NCBI GenBank assembly: GCA_964480915.1
Contig: CAYZRS010000008.1
Location: forward strand, 1-64,000
Origin: CAWGCE01 sp964480915
Lineage (GTDB): Bacteria > Planctomycetota > Planctomycetia > Pirellulales > Pirellulaceae
Direction of reading: 5' to 3'
DNA: 64,000 nucleotides
Shown here: one piece after another, positions 45,571 through 54,898 of the stretch
How the letters are laid out: the number at the start of each line of letters is the position of its first letter
Numbering within the stretch: the first letter of the stretch is position 1
Program-made: the position numbers and the translations under genes
The notes under the pieces: model-generated
What the model was told of the DNA's origin: nothing
Databases searched by the model: none
Seen by the model: the letters and a program-made list of their open reading frames with translations, nothing else

Positions 45571-46320
45571 TTATTCGGGCGAACTCTCAAAAGCCTCGAT
45601 TTTTGAGTGATCCCTCACAGCTTGGATAGCTTGGGCGAAATCAGATGTGTCTTCGACGATGAGACCGTCTCGCATAACGACCATCCGTTTTGAATGCTGA
45701 GCCACCTCGCTGTCATGCGTGACGACGATCAGCGTGAGGCCGCCTTCGTTCAGCTCGCGGAATAACGCCATGACTTCTTTGCTAGTACGCGTGTCCAAGT
45801 TTCCGGTCGGCTCATCCGCCATCAAGATCTTCGGATCGGTGATCAGGCTACGGGCGATGGCCACGCGCTGTTGTTGGCCCCCTGATAGCTGCCCCGGGTG
45901 ATGATCCATCCGATCGCCCAGACCGACTCGTTCCAGCATGGCAATCGCCCGTTTGCGACGTTCCTTGCTGCCGACGTTCTTGGCATAGAGCAACGGCAGT
46001 TCGACATTCTCGATAGCGCTGGTTCGATTCAGGAGGTTAAAGCTCTGAAACACAAACCCGATGTAGCGGTTGCGAATCTGGGCGCGGCGGTCCCGTGTGA
46101 GTTTTGCGACTTCTTCGCCATTTAGGCGGTAACTGCCAGAAGTGGGCCGATCGAGGCAGCCGAGCGTATTCATCAACGTCGATTTGCCCGATCCGGACGG
46201 ACCCATCAGCGATACATATTCGCCTTCGTCGACAGACAGTGTCGCACCACGCAAAGCATGAACCTGGATTTCACCCAGGTCATACATCTTCTTGATGTCT
46301 TTCAGTTCTACAAGAGCCAT
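45571..46320 (-). CDS. ABC transporter ATP-binding protein (MacB/LolD type)
   Basis: 249 residues. Walker A GPSGSGKST (~40), Q-loop FQSFNLL, signature LSGGQQQRVAIARSL, Walker B ILMADEPTGNLD and switch His in VVTHDSEV; the family LolD/MacB has the conserved GCLDRPTSGSYRLNGEEV segment. It would power a three- or four-helix membrane partner, but no MacB/LolE-type permease or membrane-fusion protein is next to it. Upstream is a divergent DMT transporter, downstream (27 bp) the TolC-like gene. Confidence 0.92.
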   Translation of the reverse strand: MALVELKDIKKMYDLGEIQVHALRGATLSVDEGEYVSLMGPSGSGKSTLMNTLGCLDRPTSGSYRLNGEEVAKLTRDRRAQIRNRYIGFVFQSFNLLNRTSAIENVELPLLYAKNVGSKERRKRAIAMLERVGLGDRMDHHPGQLSGGQQQRVAIARSLITDPKILMADEPTGNLDTRTSKEVMALFRELNEGGLTLIVVTHDSEVAQHSKRMVVMRDGLIVEDTSDFAQAIQAVRDHSKIEAFESSPE

Positions 46321-46621
46321 GCTTTCATGATACTCGCGATCGGTCGCGTCATCGACGAGCCTGCGGAGTTCTCGTCAACTTACTTATTTGATTTGCAGCA
46401 GGCGCCAAAGCGTCCTGGAATGGGCCTAATATCGGAGTGCCGCCTTCCCGCTGTCTTCCCGCCGCCTGCCCAGCAGCGGGGCCCGGCAAATGCCGCTACA
46501 CTGACGCCCATGAATGCTCGCCATGATAAGCCGTTGAAACGGCACGATGTTTCCGCCGACTTGACTACCGAATCGTGTGATGATGGCTCACGCGATCCCG
46601 CTTTCGATTTCAGCGGTTGTG

Positions 46622-47590
46622 ATGAGCAGTAGTGTCGACCCATCTGAAACGCCGGAACAGACGCGGCATCGTTTCCTGGGCGTCGTCGCACTGGTCGGCT
46701 TGATCGTCTGCTGGAGCTTCGTGCCGGTCTTCTTGCGTGGTCTGAAGGACTCGCTCGATCCGTGGACGGCAAACGGTTTGCGATATCCGTTGTCTGCTCT
46801 GTTTTACTGGCCAGTTCTGTGGATCGCCTATCGACGAGGAAGCATCACCGGCAAGTTGTGCGTCGCCTGTTTGGTGCCGGCCCTTTTCTCGACGCTGGGG
46901 CAGGTATTTTGGGCGACGTCGCATTACCATCTCCAGGCGAGTCAGATTGGGTTCCTTGTCCGGGCGAACATGGTCGTCGTGATCGTTGGGTCGATGTTGT
47001 TGTTTGCGGACGAGCGGCGTTTGCTCGGCATGCCTCGATTTTACGTCGGACTGGTCCTGTCGATTGGCGGCTTCATTGGACTTGCGATGAACCGTGAGCA
47101 GACGGTGATCGGTGGAGATCAGTTGGGGCTGGCGATCATCTTTTTTTGCTGCCTCTTTTTTGGCGCTTACATCGTGAGTGTCCGCAAGTGTTTGCCGCAC
47201 GCCGATCCGACTCTTGCTTTCGCGCTGGTCGCGCAGTTTTGTTCGGTTGGACTGCTGATTGGCATGTTTGCGAAAGGCGATTACTCGGTCGTTGCCACCT
47301 TGGATTTACAGGAATGGGCGATGATCGCGGCCTCTTCGGTGTTGGGCATCGCGCTTGGTCATCTGTTGCTGTACGTTTCCGTCCAGCGATTGGGCGCGGC
47401 GCTCACCACCAGCTGCCAGTCGTTGACACCATTCCTGACGGCCGTCTTGGCTTTCGTGTTTTTGGGCGAGCGAATGACGCCGCGACAATGGATGTCGGGC
47501 GTTGTGATCATCATCGGCGCGCTGATTCTCTTGTCGGTCAAGAACACGATCGCTCAGCCGCCGCAGGAAGCACCTGTCTCGCAAGACTGA
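46622..47590 (+). CDS. EamA/DMT family transporter
   Basis: 322 residues from ATG 46622; a GTG at 46577 is possible. Ten hydrophobic helices in two EamA halves: FLGVVALVGLIVCWSFVPVF..., LGLAIIFFCCLFFGAYIVSV..., VLGIALGHLLLYVSVQRLGA, and TPFLTAVLAFVFLGERMTPR followed by QWMSGVVIIIGALILLS. The conserved E-R-M-T-P near the ninth helix is typical. Substrates range from amino acids to nucleotide sugars; none is indicated here. Divergent from the ABC ATPase. Confidence 0.85.
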   Translation: MSSSVDPSETPEQTRHRFLGVVALVGLIVCWSFVPVFLRGLKDSLDPWTANGLRYPLSALFYWPVLWIAYRRGSITGKLCVACLVPALFSTLGQVFWATSHYHLQASQIGFLVRANMVVVIVGSMLLFADERRLLGMPRFYVGLVLSIGGFIGLAMNREQTVIGGDQLGLAIIFFCCLFFGAYIVSVRKCLPHADPTLAFALVAQFCSVGLLIGMFAKGDYSVVATLDLQEWAMIAASSVLGIALGHLLLYVSVQRLGAALTTSCQSLTPFLTAVLAFVFLGERMTPRQWMSGVVIIIGALILLSVKNTIAQPPQEAPVSQD

Positions 47591-47825
47591 AGGGCGAGCC
47601 GGCGGATGTCCGGCCTGGACGGGCAACGTCGGTTGGCAGCGGACTGGGCTGTTTCGCCATGAGCCGTTTCGATCGATAGACCCATGGCGCTAACGGGACC
47701 GTATGGTCGCTTTTCGCTCGGCCGAAGTAACGTGGAAAATAAACGAGCGACTCGATTCGAACCATCTGGAAAAGAAGACAGAACTCGGGTTCCGCTGCTT
47801 TTGCAAAGCACAAGGCGACTTGCGC

Positions 47826-49103
47826 CTAGTTGGCGATCGGCAGCCATTGCCACAGCTGAACGCAGGCCGGATTTTCCAGTGGAAAGGCATCGGCATCGCC
47901 GCCGGCGAGCGCTCGCAGCAGATTCACCGCAGGCTGCGGTTGCTGTCGGGGATGAGCCGCCAAGCCCGTTCCCTCGGCGACCAGCAATAGGCGGGTCTGT
48001 TTCTTCGCCGCTGGCCGATCGGTCAAGGGCGTCAGCCCCACGAATTCCAAGCCATTCTGATTCAGCTGGAACCGAAATTCGGACCGATCGAATGTGACCG
48101 GTTTGGCTGTTGGCGAATTCAACTGTTCGGACAGACTCGGCGCTAGCCGGACTCCCAGATGAGTCGCAAAGGATCGCAGCAACGCCGCGTCGATCGAGCT
48201 GTCCTCCAACATGATGCGGGCCCGCAGTTGCTCCAGACGATTACTCTGAAAAACGGCCTGCTCGATTTGAACCGCGGCGCTGCCATGAATGCATCCGACG
48301 AAACGTGAACCGAGCGCTCGATCGACTTCGACGTTGGCCAAGTTGCCCGTGATGTCACCGGTATATATCCCCTGCGACTCGTCAATCCAGGCTACACCCT
48401 GAAACGTTAGGTCGGGTCCCCACCGATCTGCCAGTCGACTGTTGGCCAGTAGCAGCGAGCAGGGCAGGGGAGTCGTTCCGGTTTCGATGCGGACGGCGGT
48501 ACGGATAGCGGCCGACTCGGAAGTCGCCTGGGTTCGGGTTACCTTGATGCGCACCGATTCCACAGCGTCGCGACTTTGCTTGAACGAGATGTTGGCAACC
48601 CGCTCGTTCTGCTGCTGTTTGGCCTCGATCGACAGTTCGCACAGATCGACCTCGCCAGCGTCCGTGACCAGGGTAACTCGATCGGCCATCAGGTAGATCG
48701 GGCGGTCCAAGGCGTGTCGTTGTTTGAGGATGCGGTCTTGGAGCAATCCGACGATGGCTCGCATCCGTTCGCCCGAAATCCTCAACGAGTCGAACTGCAT
48801 ACGATTTCCAGATGGCGTCGACTGGAACTGGACTCCATCTGCTTTGACCAGCGGAATTCCCGTTTCCGGATCGAGCAAGCTGACGCGGGCAGTGAGGATC
48901 GTCTGCGGGGCGGGCGTCGACAGCGTTTCGATCCGAGTGTCCAAGCCCACCATCGCCGCCAGTTTTTGTTCGGCTCTGACTTCCGTGTGGGACACACGGT
49001 GCCAAGTCGCGAAAGCGATCGAACCGAGCAAAGGCATCACGCCCAACAGCAGAAAGAGACTGCGGCAGATCCAGCGTTTCGTGAGTGGATTGAGACGTAG
49101 CAT
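47826..49103 (-). CDS. hypothetical membrane-anchored protein
   Basis: 425 residues. One N-terminal membrane helix (SLFLLLGVMPLLGSIAFATW) and an extracytoplasmic body rich in short beta strands (ILTARVSLLDPETGIPLVKA, GPDLTFQGVAWIDESQ, ISGERMRAIVGLLQDR). The repeated strand-plus-turn pattern recalls AsmA/lipid-transport-like folds, but no motif is decisive. It starts 29 bp after aroC and probably shares its transcript. Confidence 0.6.
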   Translation of the reverse strand: MLRLNPLTKRWICRSLFLLLGVMPLLGSIAFATWHRVSHTEVRAEQKLAAMVGLDTRIETLSTPAPQTILTARVSLLDPETGIPLVKADGVQFQSTPSGNRMQFDSLRISGERMRAIVGLLQDRILKQRHALDRPIYLMADRVTLVTDAGEVDLCELSIEAKQQQNERVANISFKQSRDAVESVRIKVTRTQATSESAAIRTAVRIETGTTPLPCSLLLANSRLADRWGPDLTFQGVAWIDESQGIYTGDITGNLANVEVDRALGSRFVGCIHGSAAVQIEQAVFQSNRLEQLRARIMLEDSSIDAALLRSFATHLGVRLAPSLSEQLNSPTAKPVTFDRSEFRFQLNQNGLEFVGLTPLTDRPAAKKQTRLLLVAEGTGLAAHPRQQPQPAVNLLRALAGGDADAFPLENPACVQLWQWLPIAN

Positions 49104-49132
49104 CCTTGCTCGTCCTGCTTCGTTGGGATGGG

Positions 49133-50272
49133 TTAGCGTTGTTGGGCCAGTTCGTGGAACGTTTTCCAGCGGGCTTCGATTTCGGTCAGGCTATCGCCTC
49201 CGAACTTCTCGATGAACGCCTTTGCGACTTCAAACGCGACCACATTTTCAATGATCACACTGGCTGCCGACAGCGCGCAAACGTCGCTCCGTTCGTAGGA
49301 GGCTTCTTGCGGTTCCTTGGTCTCCATGTTGATCGAAGCCAGCGGTTTGGCGAGCGTGCTGATCGGCTTCATCGCGGCACGGATCACCAGCGGTTGGCCA
49401 TTCGTCATACCGGCTTCCAAGCCGCCGGCGTTGTTCGACGGTCTTGCGTAACCGAGTGTTGGTCCGCTTTGCTGGGCTGCGTCGAAGTGGATCGGGTCAT
49501 GGACTTGCGAACCGGGAAGGCGCGCCGCCTGAAAGCCCATGCCGATTTCGACACCTTTGATCGCTTGCACGGCCATGACTGCTTGTGCGAGTCGGCCGTC
49601 TAGTTTTTGGTCCCATTGGGCATGAGTTCCCAAGCCGAATGGCAGGCCTTCGACGCGGACCTCAACGATGCCGCCCAGCGTGTCGCCACTCTTGCCCGTC
49701 TTGTCGACCAATTCTCGAAACTGTTCGTCGAGATCGGGACGGAGCGAATAGATGATGCTCTCGTCGCGGGCCGCTTGGTGGTTCTGGAGCGAATCGGTTT
49801 TCGGATCGGCCGCGATGCCACCCAATTCGACGACGTAGCCCAGGGCATGAATGTCGAAGTGTGACAGTAACTGCCTGCAGAGCGCTCCCGCCGCGACTCG
49901 CACAGCCGTTTCTCGCGCACTGGCTCTTTCGAGGACACCCCGAATCGAACCCAGGTATTTGATGGCTCCGGTCAAGTCGCCGTGCCCTGGCCGTGGCCGC
50001 GGCAAGTCGTCCAGACGCTCGAGCTTATAATCTTTATTGATGACTTGCAGGGCGACCGGTCCGCCCAACGTCTGCCCCTTCCAAACGCCCGTGAGAACAT
50101 CGACTTTGTCGGTCTCGATCCGTTGGCGGCCTCCGCGGCCATAGCCACCTTGGCGACGTGCCAATTCCCGGTCGATCCAATCGGTGTCGATCGTCAGTCC
50201 AGCCGGGAAGCCGTCGACAATGGTTAACAACGTTTTGCCGTGCGATTCGCCGGCGGTCCAATAACGCAGCAT
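49133..50272 (-). CDS. aroC: chorismate synthase
   Basis: 379 residues. Last step of the shikimate path; anti elimination of phosphate from EPSP needs reduced FMN. Signatures: YWTAGESHGKTLLTIVDGFP at the N terminus, RPRPGHGDLTGAIKY, GSIRGVLERASARETAVRVA (FMN-binding basic block), DTLGGIVEVRVEGLPFGLG, and FQAARLPGSQVHDP. Standard length. Probably the first gene of an operon with the following hypothetical gene (29 bp gap). Confidence 0.95.
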   Translation of the reverse strand: MLRYWTAGESHGKTLLTIVDGFPAGLTIDTDWIDRELARRQGGYGRGGRQRIETDKVDVLTGVWKGQTLGGPVALQVINKDYKLERLDDLPRPRPGHGDLTGAIKYLGSIRGVLERASARETAVRVAAGALCRQLLSHFDIHALGYVVELGGIAADPKTDSLQNHQAARDESIIYSLRPDLDEQFRELVDKTGKSGDTLGGIVEVRVEGLPFGLGTHAQWDQKLDGRLAQAVMAVQAIKGVEIGMGFQAARLPGSQVHDPIHFDAAQQSGPTLGYARPSNNAGGLEAGMTNGQPLVIRAAMKPISTLAKPLASINMETKEPQEASYERSDVCALSAASVIIENVVAFEVAKAFIEKFGGDSLTEIEARWKTFHELAQQR

Positions 50273-50565
50273 GATTCTTGTACAGATGAGATTTCGCTGT
50301 CAGCACGTCGTTCGCTGCGACGTGGTCAGAGCGGGGATGTCCGGTTCTATGGTAGACCTGCGGGAAAACAGGCGATAGGGCTTTCGACGGCCCCATCAGT
50401 CGGCCGCGAGCGGGGCGACTGATTGTGGTTTGTCGGGACGACTTCAAAACGCTTCCCATCGCGGAATTCCTGGGCGTGACGCTATAGTGGGCACCACGAA
50501 TTACGATTCGCCGAAGCGAGTTGTGAAGTGCCCAATGCGGAATGGAGAGAGGACGGCTCGCTAGC

Positions 50566-51552
50566 ATGAAGCCATTTGTCGTTCGTCACTGGTTCCTCTT
50601 CGGCCTGCTATTGGCCTTCGTCACGGGCGCCATTTTTTCAGAGCAGCTTGGTTGGTTCTCGCAACTGACGACGCTTCACAAGTGCATCGTTGCGAGCGTG
50701 ATGCTGTTGACGACGTTACCGGTCGACTTTCAAACGATTCGCAATACGGTGGCTCGACCCGCGCCGGCATTCGTGGCGATGGCGATGGCGTACGTGTTTG
50801 TGCCGCTACTCTCCTGGCCCATTGCCCGGTGGTTGTTTGCTCCCGATTTGGCGATGGGGATCATGGTGGCAGCGGTGACGCCGACAACGCTTGCGACCGG
50901 TGCCGTCTGGACGCGGCGGGCCGAAGGTAACGACGTGATTCCGATCATGGTCACGTTGCTGACAAATTTGACCTGCTTCGTGGTGGCACCGTTTTGGCTG
51001 TGGCTGACGATGAGTCGTTCGACATCATTCGATTTGCCGGTCGGCGATACCATGCAAAAGCTGTTCTTAATTGTGGTCTTGCCGATGGTGCTGGGGCAAT
51101 TGGTACGGCGGCAAGGAAACATGGCCGCTTGGTCGACCGAGAACAAGCGACATCTGTCGACGATTTCATTGTGCGGGATCTTGCTGATCGTGCTCGTCGG
51201 AGCGGTCCAGTGCGGGCATCGATTTCGTGTCGAATCGATTTCGCCTTGGGAGCGAGGGGGCGAGTTCTTGATGATGTTAATCGCGGTGGCCGTGATTCAC
51301 ATCGTCGCACTCGTGGTGGCGTGGCAGGCGGCCATGGTCTGTGGATTCGCGCGGGCTGACGCGATTGGTGTCGCCTTTGCCGGCAGTCAGAAAACGCTGA
51401 TGGTCGGATTGCAGTTAGCGCTGCTGGTCGGAGGCGGACTGGCGATCATGCCGCTGTTCACCTACCACTTTTTCCAACTTGTGTTTGACACGTTCGTTGC
51501 CGATTACTGGCGCGAGTCGGCTCCTTCAGAAGAAGAGGCGAATGTCGATTGA
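50566..51552 (+). CDS. SBF-like (bile acid:sodium symporter) membrane protein
   Basis: 328 residues from ATG 50566 (GAGAGGA upstream; an ATG at 50542 adds eight residues). Nine to ten hydrophobic helices. The SBF-like (PF13593) arrangement is visible: CIVASVMLLTTLPVDFQTIR, MGIMVAAVTPTTLATGAVWT, TLLTNLTCFVVAPFWLWL, VLPMVLGQLVRRQGN, and FAGSQKTLMVGLQLALLVGG near the end, where the last motif is characteristic. Substrate unknown. A hairpin (51595-51621) lies 43 bp after its stop. Confidence 0.85.
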   Translation: MKPFVVRHWFLFGLLLAFVTGAIFSEQLGWFSQLTTLHKCIVASVMLLTTLPVDFQTIRNTVARPAPAFVAMAMAYVFVPLLSWPIARWLFAPDLAMGIMVAAVTPTTLATGAVWTRRAEGNDVIPIMVTLLTNLTCFVVAPFWLWLTMSRSTSFDLPVGDTMQKLFLIVVLPMVLGQLVRRQGNMAAWSTENKRHLSTISLCGILLIVLVGAVQCGHRFRVESISPWERGGEFLMMLIAVAVIHIVALVVAWQAAMVCGFARADAIGVAFAGSQKTLMVGLQLALLVGGGLAIMPLFTYHFFQLVFDTFVADYWRESAPSEEEANVD

Positions 51553-51594
51553 GCCGATACCTGGGCCGGCAACTTCATCGTGCACCCATAAGAA

Positions 51595-51621
51595 ACTGCC
51601 CGGCGGATACCGCCGGGCAGT
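51595..51621. terminator. strong bidirectional hairpin between SBF-like and PEP-CTERM genes
   Basis: ACTGCCCGGCGG (51595-51606) pairs perfectly with CCGCCGGGCAGT (51610-51621) around ATA, a 12-bp GC-rich stem. The T-rich tail is better on the minus strand (TTTCTTATG), so it may terminate the PEP-CTERM gene at 51675; on the plus strand it can end the SBF-like transcript. Confidence 0.75.
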
Positions 51622-51674
51622 CAGGTGTTATCGTGGATCCTAGCAACAATGTCGGACGTCGCCCGAACGTCGTC

Positions 51675-52214
51675 CTAACGTCGGCGCGCAACGATCCAGC
51701 CGAGTCCCAGCAGCAGCCAGACGCCGGTTGCCGGCTCAGGCACCGCGTTGTAGACGAGCGTGGCTCGTACAAAATCTTCTGGTTGATCGACAAAGAAGCC
51801 GACGCTGGACGAGTTTTGCAGCGTCATCGTGACCGAACCGTCGCCGGTGATCAGCAACAAGTCGGCTCCACTCACCTGGTAGCTTTGCGAAGCGGCGTTT
51901 TGAAAGAGATCGGTGCCGATGGAGGCGCCGCGGGACGGATCGAAGGCGAAATCGACAAAAAAGCCATCGATATCGATGTCGAGAATCTCCGTGCTGGGAG
52001 GCGTCGGGCTGTAATCGCCGAGTGCTTCGATCAGCAGCGCTCCCGGGCTCCCGTCGCTCACTCCAACGTTGTCAAAGGAGAATACGAACGTCTGCCCCGA
52101 TTCGGTGATGCTGGCAGAATCGGAAAGGATATCGCCAGAGGCGAGCGAAGCATACGCCGTGAGAATCGCCAGCGAAATGGCGGCCAAGGAGGTCTTTGGT
52201 GTGGTCTTCTTCAT
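51675..52214 (-). CDS. PEP-CTERM exported protein
   Basis: 179 residues with a signal peptide (LAAISLAILTAYASLASG) and a C-terminal sorting signal: VPEPATGVWLLLGLGWIVARRR, a PEP motif, a hydrophobic segment and three arginines. The middle is a short beta domain (TFVFSFDNVGVSDGSPGALL, FFVDFAFDPSRGASIG, GADLLLITGDGSVTMTLQNS). It depends on exosortase, which is not in this window. Function unknown. Confidence 0.88.
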   Translation of the reverse strand: MKKTTPKTSLAAISLAILTAYASLASGDILSDSASITESGQTFVFSFDNVGVSDGSPGALLIEALGDYSPTPPSTEILDIDIDGFFVDFAFDPSRGASIGTDLFQNAASQSYQVSGADLLLITGDGSVTMTLQNSSSVGFFVDQPEDFVRATLVYNAVPEPATGVWLLLGLGWIVARRR

Positions 52215-52552
52215 GAGTTCTTGCCCTTAAGAATTCAGAGTGGTGGATTGGAAACGAAAAAAACCTTTTGGGATCCGTGGTGGTCCCACGAATCTCAAAA
52301 GGCTTTTTGAGGTGTTTTGCGTTGGCGGTCGTGCTTAGGTGAGGACGGATTAGAGATGAATGATGGAAATTGGTCGGAGCAACCCGGGCCGCTGTTACCG
52401 GAGCTACCCTGATCGCTCCTTCGATTTTAGTGTCGCAAATCACGGATTTCAATCGTTTTCGCGTCGGTTGATCAGATGTCGGCTCAGTGTTACAATCTTC
52501 AGATTACAAATCGCGGAAAATCGCCCTGTAGGGCCCAACGGGTTGCATTGCC
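52215..52552 (+). other. intergenic region with a hairpin and the rpmE promoter
   Basis: Holds the terminator-like hairpin at 52264-52302 and, to its right, the presumed promoter of rpmE. I see no coding sequence. Confidence 0.5.
52264..52302 (-). promoter_or_regulatory. terminator-like hairpin in the leader of the PEP-CTERM gene
   Basis: On the minus strand CCTTTTGAGATTCGTGG pairs with CCACGGATCCCAAAAGG with two non-Watson-Crick positions, and a seven-T run follows directly. It lies about 50 nt upstream of the ATG at 52214, in the leader, where it could act as an attenuator. The plus strand also has a short T-run after it. Confidence 0.55.
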
Positions 52553-52795
52553 ATGAAGAAAGAGATTCATCCTGACTACGTAGATACCACGGTCACCTGT
52601 GGTTGTGGCACCACGTTTCAAACTCGTAGCACGCGACCGGAATTGAAAGTCGACATTTGCAGTGCTTGCCATCCATTCTACACCGGCAAGCTGAAATTCG
52701 TGGATACCGCCGGTCGAATTGAAAAGTTCCAAAACAAGTTTGCTGCCGGAAACTACGCCAGCCTTCAGTCGAAAAAGAAGAAGGCCAAGAAGTAG
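52553..52795 (+). CDS. rpmE: 50S ribosomal protein L31
   Basis: 80 residues; the zinc-binding (C+) type of L31, with CGCG near residue 16 and CSACHPFYTGKL near 37, giving the CxC and CxxC pairs. Basic C-terminal tail (KKKKAKK). It precedes prfA on the same strand by 224 bp, an order seen in many bacteria. Confidence 0.95.
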   Translation: MKKEIHPDYVDTTVTCGCGTTFQTRSTRPELKVDICSACHPFYTGKLKFVDTAGRIEKFQNKFAAGNYASLQSKKKKAKK

Positions 52796-53019
52796 CCAGC
52801 TTCTGGCGGTCAGGCTCGGTCGCGAGCCGACTGCGTTTCTTGTTTCGTACCTCGCCGACGGTTATGACCGATTGTTCACCGCACGGCATTCGTACGAATA
52901 TTGTGCAGGGAATACGTGGCCGAGCAGTGCTCTCTGTGTTCCATGAGACTCCGTGGTAGAATCCGGCCCTGTCGCTCCCCGGAGTGACTTCCCCGCAATC
53001 CCTGAGGAAACTCGTCGCC

Positions 53020-54099
53020 ATGCGCGAAATGTTGGATGAGAAACTGGCTCGGTTCGAGGACCTGGAACGGCAGATGTCCGATCCGGAAGTCCAAGGCAAC
53101 TCGCACAAAATGGCGGCCGTCGCGCGCGAGCACGGTTCGCTGATGAAGCTGGCGACCAAGTATCGAAACTTCCGACAGATCAACGAACAGATCGCGGAAA
53201 CCAACGAGATGATCCAGGGCGACGATCCGGAAATGAAAGAGCTGGCCGAAGCCGAGTTGCCAGAACTCAAGCAGCAGCGCGAGGCGGCTTGGACCGACCT
53301 GCTGGACCTCACCGTCGGCGGTGAAGATGCGACTCGGGCGCGAGTCGTTATGGAAATTCGCGCCGGCACCGGCGGCGACGAGGCGGCTCTGTTCGCACGC
53401 GACCTTTTCAACATGTACAAGAAGCATGCCGAAACGAAGAGTTGGAAGATCGAGATCATGGACGCCAGCACGACCGAGTTGGGCGGCTTCAAAGAACTGA
53501 TCATCGGCATCGGCGGCGAAGGGGTATTTCGTGAGCTGCAGTATGAAAGCGGCGGGCACCGCGTCCAACGCGTGCCGGAGACGGAAACCAAAGGTCGTGT
53601 CCACACATCGGCTGCTACCGTCGCCGTGTTGCCAGAGCCCGACGACGTGGAAATCGAGCTGAAGCAGGACGATTACCGATTAGACAAGTTCTGTGCCAGT
53701 GGTCCCGGTGGTCAGCACGTGAACCGCACCGAATCGGCCGTGCGATTGACTCACCATGAAACCGGGATCGTCGTGCAGTGCCAGGATGAAAAGAGTCAGC
53801 ATAAGAATCTGGCCCGCGCGCTGCGGGTTTTGAAGACTCGGCTCTATGAGCGCAAACAGCAGGAAGAGCACGAGAAGCGGGCCGACCAGCGCCGGACTCT
53901 CGTCGGTTCGGGCGATCGCAGCCAGCGCATTCGCACCTACAATTTCCCAGAAAATCGGCTCACCGATCACCGCATCAATTTCACGCTCTACAAACTCGAT
54001 CAAATCATCGCCGGCGACCTCCAACCGGTCAGCGACGCGCTCCTGGAACACGATCGCGAAGAACTGCGCAGTTCGATGGACATCGACGGCGACGTCTAA
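53020..54099 (+). CDS. prfA: peptide chain release factor 1
   Basis: 359 residues from ATG 53020, preceded by GAGGAA; a GTG frame start at 52984 adds 12 residues and gives an atypical N terminus. GPGGQHVNRTESAVRLTH carries the GGQ motif that triggers ester hydrolysis (~229-231), and the decoding-side PxT-type loop lies near RVPETETKGRVHTSAAT. Recognises UAA and UAG, not UGA, which matters for the candidate Sec codon at 24872. Unlike the common order, prmC does not follow it; a GNAT gene does. Confidence 0.95.
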   Translation: MREMLDEKLARFEDLERQMSDPEVQGNSHKMAAVAREHGSLMKLATKYRNFRQINEQIAETNEMIQGDDPEMKELAEAELPELKQQREAAWTDLLDLTVGGEDATRARVVMEIRAGTGGDEAALFARDLFNMYKKHAETKSWKIEIMDASTTELGGFKELIIGIGGEGVFRELQYESGGHRVQRVPETETKGRVHTSAATVAVLPEPDDVEIELKQDDYRLDKFCASGPGGQHVNRTESAVRLTHHETGIVVQCQDEKSQHKNLARALRVLKTRLYERKQQEEHEKRADQRRTLVGSGDRSQRIRTYNFPENRLTDHRINFTLYKLDQIIAGDLQPVSDALLEHDREELRSSMDIDGDV

Positions 54100-54212
54100 A
54101 GCCGTTTCGCACGGCCGTTTGCAAGTCACGAAGGCGTCGCGTTCGATTCACCCTTGCTGCTGCCGGTTGCTGGCAGCGTTATCATCGGGCCCCGATCCAA
54201 AGGACCATCGTC

Positions 54213-54662
54213 ATGTCGATCACCATTCGTCCCGCCAGCCTCGAAGACGCGGGAAAGATCGCCGATTTTCAAGTCGCGATGGCGTGGGAGACGGAAGAGA
54301 AGAAGCTCGATCCCCAGCTCGTTAACACCGCGGTGCGGACCGTCTTTGCCGATACGAGCAAAGGCTTTTATCTCGTCGGAGACGCCGATGGGGAAGTCGT
54401 TTCCTCGCTATTGATCACGTACGAATGGTCCGACTGGCGGAATTGCGACATGTGGTACATCCAGTCGGTCTACGTGGCGAGCCAGTTCCGCGGCCAGGGT
54501 GCTTTCAAGAAGATGTACCAACGCGTGTTGGATTTGGCCCAAGAACAAGGCGCCGCCTATGTCCGGCTGTATGTGGAAGTCGATAACGAGAAGGCGCAAA
54601 AAGCGTACGAATCGCTCGGCATGAAACGGATGCCGTACTACATGTACGATGTGAAGACTTAA
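54213..54662 (+). CDS. GNAT family N-acetyltransferase
   Basis: 149 residues. Acetyl-CoA motif A is VYVASQFRGQGAFKKMYQRV (Q/R-x-x-G-x-G/A as RGQGA), followed by VRLYVEVDNEKAQKAYESLG (the N-x-x-A-x-x-x-Y helix). The conserved WSDWRNCDMWYIQSVYV strand precedes it. Substrate not identifiable. Follows prfA by 113 bp. Confidence 0.9.
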   Translation: MSITIRPASLEDAGKIADFQVAMAWETEEKKLDPQLVNTAVRTVFADTSKGFYLVGDADGEVVSSLLITYEWSDWRNCDMWYIQSVYVASQFRGQGAFKKMYQRVLDLAQEQGAAYVRLYVEVDNEKAQKAYESLGMKRMPYYMYDVKT

Positions 54663-54898
54663 TGGCGAGCGAAACGCCGTTCGCCTCCCATCAATGCTCG
54701 ACCCCGCTCGTTTAATCGTCTGCCGCAGGCGCACGCGTGTCTCAAAACGTCGCAAATGGATGCCTTCACAGACGCGGGCGGCTACGGCTACCGGTGAAAC
54801 GATGATCGTGGAAAGGCCGAAGGATTGGCGTCCCGGTTTCGTCCAGAGCTAGGTGGTGAGTTGAGCTGCACCGATCGATTCGCTCCGTCGTCACGCAC

